DNA of 64,000 nucleotides from Nitrospinaceae bacterium (GTDB lineage Bacteria; Nitrospinota; Nitrospinia; Nitrospinales; VA-1). A program made the position numbers and the translations under genes. Below, piece after piece: positions 44,354 to 53,125 of this stretch (position 1 is its first letter; every line of letters begins with the position of its first letter). The stretch is taken from NCBI GenBank assembly GCA_021604505.1, contig BQJC01000001.1:832218-896217 (forward strand), read 5' to 3'. The notes beneath the pieces are model-generated. The model was not told where the DNA came from. It was given only the letters and a program-made list of their open reading frames with translations, and made no database searches.

Positions 44354-45562
44354 TTAAACTTGTCTTTCCGCAATAGATTTTTTGCTAATTTTAGCGTACA
44401 GCTTGCTTAAAAACTCACCCGCATCCAAAGAAGCATCCGAAATTCTGGTGAATAAGGTCATCGGTCTCTCTTTTGCGGTTTTCCAAACGAAATAAAAAGT
44501 CAAAAGAGCCAGCCAGATGTTTGGAACCCACACCGAGAAGGTGGGTTGTAATACCCCATGCGCCCCCATATTCTGAGAAAAAATCAGAGTGATGTAATAC
44601 AACGCGGCAATGATAGCGCTTACGATCACTCCACCTGATTTTCCGGACCGGCTGGATTTGATTCCCAAAGCCGCCCCGGCCAGCCCGAAAATCAGACAGG
44701 AAAAGGGAATGGAAAAATTTTTACTGAGGCGGGTCCTTGCCTTATTAGCGCTTTTTCCCATCGCTCTCTTTTTACGAATTTTTTCCTTGAGATCGGTATA
44801 GGACACATCGCTCTGCCTTTCAACGAGTTTGTCCTTCAATTTTTCCATGCTGGGAATTTCGAGATAGCGCTCATAGCGGTCGAAATTGAGGATATTATAA
44901 CTTTTCCCATTTTCTGTGACGTCGTGGACGGTTCCATCTTGAAACTGAATTTTTATTTTGTAGTTTTCAGGGTCGGAAATGATGACCCCTTCCTTAGCTA
45001 AAATTACTTTTGAAGTCCCTTCCTCAGAATTATCCGCCACAAAAACGTCAATTAATTTTTCATCCCCTTTTTTATCATTGGCATACAAAACGAGGTTTTG
45101 GAAATCGTTATTGAATATTTTCGGTTTTATATCAATGTGAGCCCGTTTTTGAATGATATCAAAAATAGTTTCTTTAAAGGAATGGGTGCCCCAGGGAATC
45201 GCGTAAAATACGACGAAGTTGGTTGCCATATAAACTATTAGAGAAAATAAAATCACCGGACGCATCAGATAAAGAAAACTCCAACCACTGGTTTTCATGG
45301 CGACATATTCATTGTCTCCGCACAACTGGTTGAAAACGGTGACGGGCGCTACCAATACGCTCAACGGAAAGCTTAAAACCATAAATACCGGGCAGGTAAA
45401 AACCATCAACTTAAGCCCTTCCATGAACGTGATTCCCCTGCTGGCGAGCATTTGAGCCATATAGAGCATCTGCTCCAGCAAAAAAATAGTGGTCAGGAAA
45501 AGCACACTGATGGAGAAAATTTTTAAAAGCTCTATAAATATATAGCGATGAATTGTTTTCAT
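44354..45562 (-). CDS. LptF/LptG-family permease
   Basis: A 402-residue YjgP/YjgQ-type protein: three N-terminal membrane segments with the typical IFIELLKIFSISVLF start and FPLSVLVAP block, a periplasmic beta-jellyroll (about residues 110-270), then three C-terminal segments. It belongs to the LPS export ABC transporter and forms a heterodimer with LptG (or LptF). Only one permease gene is here; LptG must be elsewhere. The charged KEKIRKKRAMGKSANKARTR linker before the last segments is normal for LptF. Convergent with the phosphoesterase gene. Confidence 0.9.
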   Translation of the reverse strand: MKTIHRYIFIELLKIFSISVLFLTTIFLLEQMLYMAQMLASRGITFMEGLKLMVFTCPVFMVLSFPLSVLVAPVTVFNQLCGDNEYVAMKTSGWSFLYLMRPVILFSLIVYMATNFVVFYAIPWGTHSFKETIFDIIQKRAHIDIKPKIFNNDFQNLVLYANDKKGDEKLIDVFVADNSEEGTSKVILAKEGVIISDPENYKIKIQFQDGTVHDVTENGKSYNILNFDRYERYLEIPSMEKLKDKLVERQSDVSYTDLKEKIRKKRAMGKSANKARTRLSKNFSIPFSCLIFGLAGAALGIKSSRSGKSGGVIVSAIIAALYYITLIFSQNMGAHGVLQPTFSVWVPNIWLALLTFYFVWKTAKERPMTLFTRISDASLDAGEFLSKLYAKISKKSIAERQV

Positions 45563-45976
45563 TCGACCTGTTTTAATAAAAAATAAAAACCCGTTTTTTT
45601 AGGTGCGGTCCGATAGCTAGTGGATTTAAAAACGTAAATACACAGATACCTTGATAGCAGGTTGTGATCGATTTGAATGGAACGGGTTTTATGAAAACCC
45701 TGAATTCTGGGAGTCGAGCCAATCTATTTTTTATCAAACATCTTTTTAAATCAATAATTGATTGTAATGGGTCCGGGACGACGCGATTGATAGATTTTAT
45801 CTTAATCGAATCGGAGATGTTATCAAAAAAACAATATCGATTCCTTGGGTTTCTGGAAGGGGTGAAAAAAATTTACGCCGGAGGAGATTGGGAAAAAGAT
45901 GGGGAAGCAGAACGATGATACCATTCGGTTCCGCTTCCCCATGAAAATGTTTTATGCAAAATGCAATTTCTCTAAA
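45563..45976. other. 414-bp intergenic region, no supported gene
   Basis: Lies between the LptF start and dodecin stop. An 84-codon plus-strand frame from a GTG at 45664 has no recognisable feature or ribosome binding site. The region is AT-rich and holds the LptF promoter. Confidence 0.5.
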
Positions 45977-46186
45977 TCAATTTTCATATTTGAAGGACAA
46001 ATGCACCCGCGCGCGGTAGGCGACCACTTTCCCATCTTCTACTTTCATGTCAAGCTTGCTAACCTCTGCAATCCTAAGATCGTGAAGACTTTTAGCCGCC
46101 GTCTCAACCGCATTTTTAGCGGCTTCCTCCCAGGAATTTTCACTACTCCCTACAAGCTCAATAATTTTATAAACGCTGTCTGGCAT
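45977..46186 (-). CDS. Dodecin
   Basis: A 69-residue flavin-binding dodecamer protein. ATG at 46186 has GAGGAGG 6 nt upstream; an earlier ATG at 46201 sits in that ribosome binding site and is rejected. The family signature is visible: VYKIIELVGSSENSWEEAAKNAV near the start, the VSKLDMKVEDGKVVAYRARVHLSFKYE end. Dodecins store or buffer FMN/riboflavin. Length and sequence are typical. Confidence 0.93.
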   Translation of the reverse strand: MPDSVYKIIELVGSSENSWEEAAKNAVETAAKSLHDLRIAEVSKLDMKVEDGKVVAYRARVHLSFKYEN

Positions 46187-46284
46187 GATATGCCTCCTCA
46201 ATTTGGCGTGTGATTTAGTAATTAAACCAAACCTTTTTAGTCATGGCGCCAGTTTCATGAACTTGCTTTCAACAGAAGGCCAGT

Positions 46285-46617
46285 TCACATATTAGATTCA
46301 AATTCAGGATCCAACAGACATCCAGGATTATCTCCCCTCGAAACGATTCCAACCAGCTTGCCGTTTTTAACGATGGGGACCCGGATCATAAGGTGCTTAT
46401 CCAACAACCCGATGATTTCGGTAGTCGAGGTATCGGTTATAACCGAAACAATATCCCTTGTCATGATGTCTCCCGTGATAGTTGTGACCTTCCCCCGTTA
46501 CAGGCATTCCGCTATACATCCCACTTAGCAATTGCCGGGCTCCGTCCCGAATGGGAGTACTTTTTTTGCCGAGATGACGGGGCGGCTCATCACTTCAACA
46601 GCATCCAAATCTTTCAT
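46285..46617 (-). pseudogene. Decayed CBS-domain pair protein
   Basis: ATG at 46617 with AGGGG upstream begins MKDLDAVEVMSRPVIS, a normal CBS start. An A7 run then shifts the frame, and the natural continuation (TPIRDGARQLLSGMYSGMPV) is in another frame; in the original frame a TAA follows soon. After about GMPVTGE the sequence jumps to VTTITGDIMTRDIVSVI in the first frame again, so roughly 20-25 residues of the first CBS domain are missing. The second domain (VPIVKNGKLVGIVSRGD) is intact. This is a broken version of the type of gene at 11683-12126. Confidence 0.75.
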
Positions 46618-47022
46618 GATAACCCCTGTCTTTCTATTTATGATTGAGCCGTGAGGATACGAATCAATTCATCCATAATTCAATAACCTCTACTATCATA
46701 AAGATAAGAACCGCAGAATACAATTCCCGTAAATCCACTTTTTTTCACTATGGATTTATAGAATTTTTACACCAGGTAGCAAAAATTCAGACGATTCCTA
46801 AGTCTCAATCCAATTTCTAGAAAACCCAGTGAACTGAATTACCCCAACTTAAGGAGCTAATACGGGAATTGCCTTTAGATTCATAAATTTGGCAAGGATT
46901 TTGCTCCCCTTCCTTTAAAGGATGCTTCGTTTAAAGAGCTGATGTGGAGCGTCCGGCCAGCCAGGAGCAAGGGGCTCAATACTGGAAATGGAAAATTAAT
47001 TAAGACTCACAGGAAACAATCT
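46618..47022. other. 405-bp AT-rich intergenic region
   Basis: Separates the CBS pseudogene and the pentapeptide-repeat gene. AT-rich, with no conserved ORF or clear structure visible. It should contain the promoter of the pentapeptide gene; a plus-strand frame from 46942 merges into that gene but its extra N-terminus has no support. Confidence 0.45.
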
Positions 47023-47403
47023 ATGGCGAATGCACAAAGGGATTTTATTAAAGAAGTGGAAGAATCGAAAAGCAATTTATCCGGAGCCACCCTCATGAGG
47101 GCCAGCCTGGAGGGAGCCAACCTTGTCAATGCCAACTTAAAAAATGCCCAAATGATGGGTGCGTTTCTCATGGGAACCAACCTGATGGGCGCCAACCTGA
47201 TGGGAGCAAACCTCAGTGATGCCAATCTCCGGGCCGCCCATCTGGAAGATGCCCAATTAGGCGGTGCAAATTTAAAGGGGGCGAACCTCAGAGGAGCCAA
47301 GCTGATGGGGGTCGATCTCCGCAATGCAAAAAATTTGTCGCAAACCCAGATTGATTCTGCCATCACGGACAAATCCACTCAGTTGCCAGACATCATAAAA
47401 TAA
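47023..47403 (+). CDS. Pentapeptide-repeat protein
   Basis: A 126-residue protein. ATG at 47023 has AGGAAA about 8 nt upstream; a GTG/ATG frame extends to 46942 but without a ribosome binding site. Residues about 20-105 are A(N/D/x)L-x-x repeats (ANLVNANLKNA, TNLMGANLMGANL), giving roughly 15 pentapeptide units that fold as a right-handed quadrilateral beta-helix. No signal peptide or membrane segment. Members include DNA-mimicking gyrase inhibitors and many with unknown roles; nothing here distinguishes them. Confidence 0.9.
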   Translation: MANAQRDFIKEVEESKSNLSGATLMRASLEGANLVNANLKNAQMMGAFLMGTNLMGANLMGANLSDANLRAAHLEDAQLGGANLKGANLRGAKLMGVDLRNAKNLSQTQIDSAITDKSTQLPDIIK

Positions 47404-48252
47404 TTGTGACAGCTTAACCCCCTCCCTTTCCCCCTTCCTGTACCAACACCGAAGGAGAGGATAAACCCATCAATCATCCTCATATATTTAGGGTGCCCAA
47501 TTCATGTCTTGACCAGGATCGGTAGGGTTCCATGAGCCATTCGATAATGTGGATCGATGCGTTCAATGCGCCCGTCAGAAGAGCCCTGGACGCGTGTTTC
47601 AATTGTCGGCTGTCATGGGAGAGGTGTCTGGTGTCACCGGTCGGGTGCCAGGCGAGATCCCGTGAAAAAGTAGAAATATTAATTAGCCCGAACGGGATTT
47701 CATGGCAAGGAGGGTGAAAAGTTTTTATGAATATCGTATTGCGGAAAATTATTGGCAAGGGAATAAATCCGGTTGAAAACACCAGGAATCTCCATTTCGG
47801 GGCGTTTTTCAAAATGATTACAGTAACCTTGCTTTTCATTGTTTTTGCGTGTGCGAAAAAATTATCGTAAGAGTTTGTTGTAAGTGTCCATTTCTTTCGT
47901 TAAGCCTAATTAGGCGTCATGCGGCGTTCCTTGATAATATTGGCTTTTTCGTGCGGCCAGCTTTCGCGGTCCTGGCTTGTTGCGGAAGAAGGGAGAATGA
48001 ATTGTCATAAGCCGTAAAATTTTTTTTAAATAAAAAGTTTCCGAAAAGTGAAATTCGTGGTAGGATTCCGCCGAATACAATTCCACTTGAGCAAGACATG
48101 CGCTCTGGCGGAAAGTCGCGCCCTTGTTGAAGAAAACTGTTGTCTGCGTGATGAGTTTTTGATTCTCTCAATGGTTTCAACAAGTCCTTTGGCGGTTTTC
48201 GATATCGGCGCTGACATCCAAGAACTAGGTTGCGTAAGCGGGGGGGTGCCTT
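47404..48252. other. 849-bp region without a supported gene
   Basis: Upstream of the first RND gene. Reading frames of 61-119 codons exist on both strands but lack recognisable motifs. A perfect 12-bp palindrome GCCTAATTAGGC lies at 47904-47915 and is listed separately. A run of T and GGGGGG precedes the RND start. Confidence 0.45.
47904..47915. promoter_or_regulatory. 12-bp perfect palindrome upstream of RND operon
   Basis: GCCTAATTAGGC, perfect dyad symmetry, about 340 bp upstream of the first RND gene. It could be an operator for a dimeric regulator. No regulator gene is adjacent. Confidence 0.3.
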
Positions 48253-51200
48253 GTGTTTGGATGGATCATAGGAACGAGTTTAAAATTTCGTTTTCTTCTA
48301 ATGGCCCTCTCCGTGGCCATGATGGTTTTTGGATCCCAGCAGCTTCAAAATGTTCCCATCGACGTATTTCCCGAATTTGCCCCACCTAAAGTAGAAATCC
48401 AGACAGAAGGTCCTGGGATGACAGCCCAGGAAGTGGAAGAGCTGATCACCATTCCGATGGAGGACAATCTCCGCGGAACCCCGGGTCTCGACGTCATCCG
48501 CTCCGCATCGGTGAGGGGTCTGTCACAGGTCGTGCTGCTTTTCAAGATGGGTGAAGATATATTGTTAGCGCGCCAGCGAGTTCATGAGCGACTGGAGTTG
48601 GCGATTGCCGAGCTTCCGCAGTCCTCAGGAATGCCCATCATGCTCCAGCCCCTGTCCTCGACCAGTCGGGTCATGAAGATCGGCATCTCATCTAAGAAGT
48701 ACGACATGATGGACCTTTCAATGATTGCCTATTGGAAGATGAAGTTCCGCCTCATGTCCGTTCCCGGCGTGGCCAACATTCCAATTTGGGGAGAAAGGAT
48801 CAAATCATTACAGGTTCAGGTGGACCCGGGGCGAATGCGGGCCCATAACGTTTCGCTTCAGGAGGTCATGGAAACGACTTCGGACGCCCTGGACTTCAGT
48901 TTGTTGAGGTACACCGGCCACGCGAAGACCCGCATCGACGGAATGCTTGACACTCCCAACCAGCGGCTGGTCATGCATCACAAGTCACCCGTATTTTCCC
49001 CCGACCACCTGGCGGAAGTTCCAATCGCCTTGGGCAAAAAACGTCCGACCGCGCCCCCCAGGTTAAAAGATGTTGCCGATGTCGTTTGGGGTACCTGGCC
49101 GATGGTCGGTGATGGCATCATCGATGATGAGCTTGGCCTGATGATGATCGTTGAAAAACTGCCGTGGGCCAATACGCTTGAAGTGACAAAGGGGATCGAG
49201 GCCGCTCTCGAAGAGATGATGCCCGGTCTTCCGGATATTACCATCGACTCCGCAATATTCAGGCCGGCGACCTTCATCCAGTTATCCATTGATAATTTAA
49301 CCACGGCGCTCATTTTAGGAGCCATTCTGGTGGTCATCATTCTCGGGGCTTTTCTTTACGAATGGCGGGTGGCGTTGATCAGTGTCATTGCCATTCCCCT
49401 TTCTTTGATGGCGGCATGGCTGGTTCTCTGGTCTCAGGGAACCATCGTGAATACGATGGTTCTGGCAGGTTTTGTCGTCGCGCTGGGTTCTGTTGTGGAC
49501 GATGCGGTCATCGACGTTGAGAACATTCTCAGGCGGTTGAGACAGGCGCGCCAGGAGGGCAGCAACAAATCGACCGCCCGCGTTATCCTCGACGCCTCTT
49601 TGGAAGTACGCCCGGCCATTTTGCAGGCGACCTTGATCATCATTCTGGCGGTGACGCCGGTCTTTTTTATGGGTGGCCTGTCAGGGGCTTTTTTCGAGCC
49701 GCTGGCAATGTCCTTTCTCCTTGCCATGCTGGCGTCGATGGTCATTGCGATGTCGGTGACTCCCGCCCTTTGTTACATTTTGCTCGATCGTCCCGGCACC
49801 GAGAAACGCGAGTCTCCATTGGTCCCGTGGCTCAAGGGGATCTACCGCAGGATGCTCACACGGGTGATCAATGGTCCCAAAAAAACATTCGCTGTTGCCT
49901 TGACCATCGTTGTTGCGGGTCTTGCGGTCTACCCATTCATGGGTCAGTCCCTGCTTCCCGCGTTCAAGGAAAGGGACTTTTTGATGCACTGGATTCCGGC
50001 GGAAGGGACGTCCCATCCGGAAACGTTCAGGATCACACAATTGTCCAGCGTGGAGCTCAGGCAGATTCCGGGGGTTCTTAATTTTGGAGCTCACATCGGC
50101 CGCGCCGTGGGCGGGGATGAACCCTATGGTGTGAATTTTACCGAGAACTGGATCAGCATCGATCCCAAGGTGGATTATGATGAAACCCGTGGCGCCGTCG
50201 AGGAAGCCGTCGAAGGCTATCCCGGAATGCGCCGCGACGTACAAACCTACCTGAGAGAGAGGATCAAGGAAGTCCTGACCGGATCAAGCGACTCCATCGT
50301 GATACGCCTGTTCGGGCCTGAATTGCCGGTTCTTCGTGAAAGCGCCGCAAAAGTTTACGATGCTCTTGTGAACGTGGAAGGCCTCATCGATCTGCATGTC
50401 GGGGCTCAGGTTGAAATTCCGCAAATACAAGTCAGGGTCGATCTCGATAGAGCCGCAGAATATGGGCTCAAGCCGGGAGATGTCAGACGCGTGGCAGCCA
50501 TTATTATGTCAGGAATTGAGGTCACTGATATTCATAGAGATGGCAAAGTCTATGACGTCTTCGTTTGGGCGCCTGAGTCGATTCGTACCAGCATAGACAG
50601 TGTCGGCGAGTTTCTGATCGACACCCCTTACGGAGGGAAAGTGCGATTGGCAGAGGTGGCGGACATTGCCATGGTACCGACTCCAAACAAGATCAAGCGT
50701 GAAAACAATTCCCGTAAAATAGACATTGAAGGGAACGTGCGAGGGCGGTCTCTTAGCGCAGTGGCTGAGGAAGTTGAGGACATCATTGAGAAAATGCGTT
50801 TCCCGGTCGGATACCATCCGGAGGTGCTCGGGGAATATAAAGAGCGAGAGACGGCACAGGAAAATATGTTTAACATTACAATTTTCGTTGCCATCGCGAT
50901 CTTTATTATTCTGCACGCGTCTTTCAAAAACTGGTGGCTGGCAAGCCTGATTTTTCTTGCCCTTCCCGCCGCATTGGTCGGAGGCATATTGGCCGCTTTT
51001 TTTACCGGGGGAATCATTTCGCTCGGTTCCCTGGTAGGAATCATCACGGTTTTGGGAATTGCTGCGCGAAACGGCATCCTGCTCATCCAGCATTACAGGC
51101 ATATTGAGGAGGTGGAACGGGAACCTTTCGGGATAGAGCTCATTCTTCGCGGTGCGGGAGAACGGTTGTCTCCGATCTTGATGACCACGTTGTGTACCGC

Positions 51201-51399
51201 AATGGCGTTGCTTCCCTTGGTTATTTGGGGAGACATTCCCGGTCATGAGATCGAGCATCCGATGGCGATTGTAATTCTGGGTGGTCTCCTCACCTCGACA
51301 TTGTTGACGCTCTTCGTTGTGCCGGTTCTATATTTTAAATTTGGATCTGTGTCCCAAAAAGAAAAGGATGTGGTGCCTGTTTTTGAAGTATCGAAATAA
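48253..51399 (+). CDS. RND efflux permease 1 (CusA/CzcA-like)
   Basis: A 1,048-residue HME-type RND pump, starting at GTG with GGGGGG upstream. The N-terminal part (DVFPEFAPPKVEIQTEGPG, LSQVVLLFKMGEDI, VHERLELAIAELP) is that of CusA/CzcA. Twelve membrane segments are arranged as TM1, periplasmic loop, TM2-6, loop, TM8-12. Proton-relay acidic residues occur in TM4 (VVDDAVIDVENIL). The pump exports substrates from periplasm or membrane to the outside; metal, drug or lipid substrate is unknown. Residues 1040 onward form a short charged tail. A full adaptor and TolC are not in view; the next genes are described below. Confidence 0.9.
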   Translation: MFGWIIGTSLKFRFLLMALSVAMMVFGSQQLQNVPIDVFPEFAPPKVEIQTEGPGMTAQEVEELITIPMEDNLRGTPGLDVIRSASVRGLSQVVLLFKMGEDILLARQRVHERLELAIAELPQSSGMPIMLQPLSSTSRVMKIGISSKKYDMMDLSMIAYWKMKFRLMSVPGVANIPIWGERIKSLQVQVDPGRMRAHNVSLQEVMETTSDALDFSLLRYTGHAKTRIDGMLDTPNQRLVMHHKSPVFSPDHLAEVPIALGKKRPTAPPRLKDVADVVWGTWPMVGDGIIDDELGLMMIVEKLPWANTLEVTKGIEAALEEMMPGLPDITIDSAIFRPATFIQLSIDNLTTALILGAILVVIILGAFLYEWRVALISVIAIPLSLMAAWLVLWSQGTIVNTMVLAGFVVALGSVVDDAVIDVENILRRLRQARQEGSNKSTARVILDASLEVRPAILQATLIIILAVTPVFFMGGLSGAFFEPLAMSFLLAMLASMVIAMSVTPALCYILLDRPGTEKRESPLVPWLKGIYRRMLTRVINGPKKTFAVALTIVVAGLAVYPFMGQSLLPAFKERDFLMHWIPAEGTSHPETFRITQLSSVELRQIPGVLNFGAHIGRAVGGDEPYGVNFTENWISIDPKVDYDETRGAVEEAVEGYPGMRRDVQTYLRERIKEVLTGSSDSIVIRLFGPELPVLRESAAKVYDALVNVEGLIDLHVGAQVEIPQIQVRVDLDRAAEYGLKPGDVRRVAAIIMSGIEVTDIHRDGKVYDVFVWAPESIRTSIDSVGEFLIDTPYGGKVRLAEVADIAMVPTPNKIKRENNSRKIDIEGNVRGRSLSAVAEEVEDIIEKMRFPVGYHPEVLGEYKERETAQENMFNITIFVAIAIFIILHASFKNWWLASLIFLALPAALVGGILAAFFTGGIISLGSLVGIITVLGIAARNGILLIQHYRHIEEVEREPFGIELILRGAGERLSPILMTTLCTAMALLPLVIWGDIPGHEIEHPMAIVILGGLLTSTLLTLFVVPVLYFKFGSVSQKEKDVVPVFEVSK

Positions 51400-51452
51400 T
51401 GTTCGCGGAAAACACTGCAACCTGCAGAAGTGAATAAGTAGGGAGAAAAGTT

Positions 51453-52115
51453 ATGTATCGTACGATCTGTTATCTAATAGGAATCGCTCTGTTATTTGTC
51501 TCCATGCTCGGCACCCCCGCCCACGCACAAAAAGTATCAAAGACCGGCGAGCAAGAACCTGAACGCATCCGCGGTCAAATCGCTTCTGTTGACGATTCCT
51601 CAGTTGTACTCAAGACCAAAAACGGCAAAAAGGTAAACCTGAAGCTATTGGACTACAGCAGTGTTCTGAGCTTGTCCAAGTCGAGCTTCACCGATGTGGA
51701 TTTTGGAGTTTACGTCGGCTCCGTTTCCAAACGGCTCGATCAATACAGCCCCATCGTGCGGGATTCCTTGAGCTGGTTGCATCAGGGTTATGAACTTCGA
51801 GTGTTCGATGAAGAGTTGCGTGGGCTGGCCCTGGGCCATCAGAAGTGGGATTTGACCTCCGAGAGCGTGATGACGCACGGCTGGGTCGATGACTTGGAGA
51901 TTCGCGTTTTATCGATCAAATACGGCCCCACGGAAGAAGAGGAAACCGATGTGGACGTATCCCGCGACGTGCCTATCTTGAGGTTGTCGGTCGGCGACAA
52001 GAGTTTATTAAAGCCCGGTGCGCATGTTTTTGCTGGTGCGCAGAAAGAGGAAGACGGGGGTTATGTGGCCGTGTTCCTGATGGTCGGACAAGACGGCATC
52101 GTGCCCAGTTTATAA
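51453..52115 (+). CDS. Secreted beta-rich protein of RND operon
   Basis: A 220-residue protein with a Sec signal (residues 1-26, ending AHA). GGGAG lies 6 nt before the ATG. Residues 34-65 (ERIRGQIASVDDSSVVLKTKNGKKVNLKL) resemble a DUF5666/OB-fold strand pair that is common in secreted proteins of metal-handling operons. The rest has no family I recognise. It lies 53 bp after the first RND gene and 50 bp before the adaptor gene, so it is likely part of one operon and periplasmic. Confidence 0.6.
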   Translation: MYRTICYLIGIALLFVSMLGTPAHAQKVSKTGEQEPERIRGQIASVDDSSVVLKTKNGKKVNLKLLDYSSVLSLSKSSFTDVDFGVYVGSVSKRLDQYSPIVRDSLSWLHQGYELRVFDEELRGLALGHQKWDLTSESVMTHGWVDDLEIRVLSIKYGPTEEEETDVDVSRDVPILRLSVGDKSLLKPGAHVFAGAQKEEDGGYVAVFLMVGQDGIVPSL

Positions 52116-52165
52116 AAACGTGCGTTGTCGAACGGAATAGCGGTTTGAGAAAAGGAGTTACTGGA

Positions 52166-53053
52166 ATGAAAGAACAATCTCGGGGTACCCAAAGGGTGAT
52201 CAACAACAGGCTGACCTTTTCTGACGGGTTCCTTGCTCTGGCGGCGGCGGTCTTTTTACTTGCTCCGGCGATGGTGGAATCTGGACCGGCGGGTCCTTAT
52301 AAACCGAGCAATTCGGTGAAGTTCGAGGATATCCCAAACACTAAACTCAAACGGGTGATTCTCACCGAAAGGGCGGCCCAGCGGTTGGGCATCGAAACCG
52401 GCAAGGTGGGTGAAGCGCAAATTATCCGCAAGCAGATCGTTGGCGGGAGAGTGGTTCCACCAGTTGAAAGCCAACCGGTGGTGAACCTTGGCAGGGGTGG
52501 GTTTGGAAGCTTCGGCCGGGTGGCCGCTCAAAGGCAGGAGTCGGTGGCGGCATCCAACCCATCTTCTTCATCGGGTGAAAGCTGGGTGCTGGTGACGCTG
52601 TCCAAAGGGGAGTGGGCTAGATTGAGAAAAGATGTGCTGGCGCGCATCCTTCCACTGGCTTCGCGCGACAAATCGGGGAAGGCGGTGTTGGCCCAACCGT
52701 CTGGAATTCCTCCTTTGGAAGATTTAAAGCGCACCATGCTGAAACTCTATTACAAATTGCCCGGCAAGGATCACGGCTTGGAGATGTATCATCGAGTGCG
52801 TGTGGAATTGCAGTTGGAAGGCACCAAGGAAAAACAAATGGTGGTTCCGTACAGTTCTGTTTATTACGATGGCAAGGGGAAACCCTGGGTGTATATCGTT
52901 TCAAATCCTCTGACCTACGAACGAAAACCCATCGCAATTAAACGGATTGAAGGGGACCTCGCAGTTTTAACCGATGGACCCCCGATTGGAACTCCGGTGG
53001 TCACCGTAGGTTCGGCTCTTTTGTTTGGCGCGGAAGTTATCTATAAAAGATAA
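52166..53053 (+). CDS. Shortened periplasmic adaptor (HlyD/CusB-like) protein
   Basis: A 295-residue protein from ATG 52166 (AAGGAG 8 nt before). N-terminal membrane segment about 22-42. The stretch VILTERAAQRLGIETGKVGEAQIIRKQIVGG is the typical lead-in of CusB-type adaptors, and the C-terminal part (RVRVELQLEGTKEKQMVVPYSSVYYDGKGKPWVYIV) is the beta-barrel/membrane-proximal region. Between them only about 100 residues, partly low-complexity (NPSSSSGES), replace the long lipoyl and alpha-hairpin domains. So it may lack the hairpin that contacts TolC. Other adaptors are 350-450 residues. Confidence 0.65.
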   Translation: MKEQSRGTQRVINNRLTFSDGFLALAAAVFLLAPAMVESGPAGPYKPSNSVKFEDIPNTKLKRVILTERAAQRLGIETGKVGEAQIIRKQIVGGRVVPPVESQPVVNLGRGGFGSFGRVAAQRQESVAASNPSSSSGESWVLVTLSKGEWARLRKDVLARILPLASRDKSGKAVLAQPSGIPPLEDLKRTMLKLYYKLPGKDHGLEMYHRVRVELQLEGTKEKQMVVPYSSVYYDGKGKPWVYIVSNPLTYERKPIAIKRIEGDLAVLTDGPPIGTPVVTVGSALLFGAEVIYKR

Positions 53054-53125
53054 AGCCATTGTTGGCGAGGTTGGATCTTTGACGACACAGTCGCTAATAA
53101 AAACATTATTTGAAGGGATACAGTC

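Noticed and set aside
45664-45918. 84-codon plus-strand ORF.
   Set aside because: No Shine-Dalgarno, no motif, GTG start, AT-rich; not supported.
47480-47839. 119-codon minus-strand ORF and a 61-codon plus-strand ORF (47532-47717).
   Set aside because: No family features and no ribosome binding site; they overlap each other on opposite strands.
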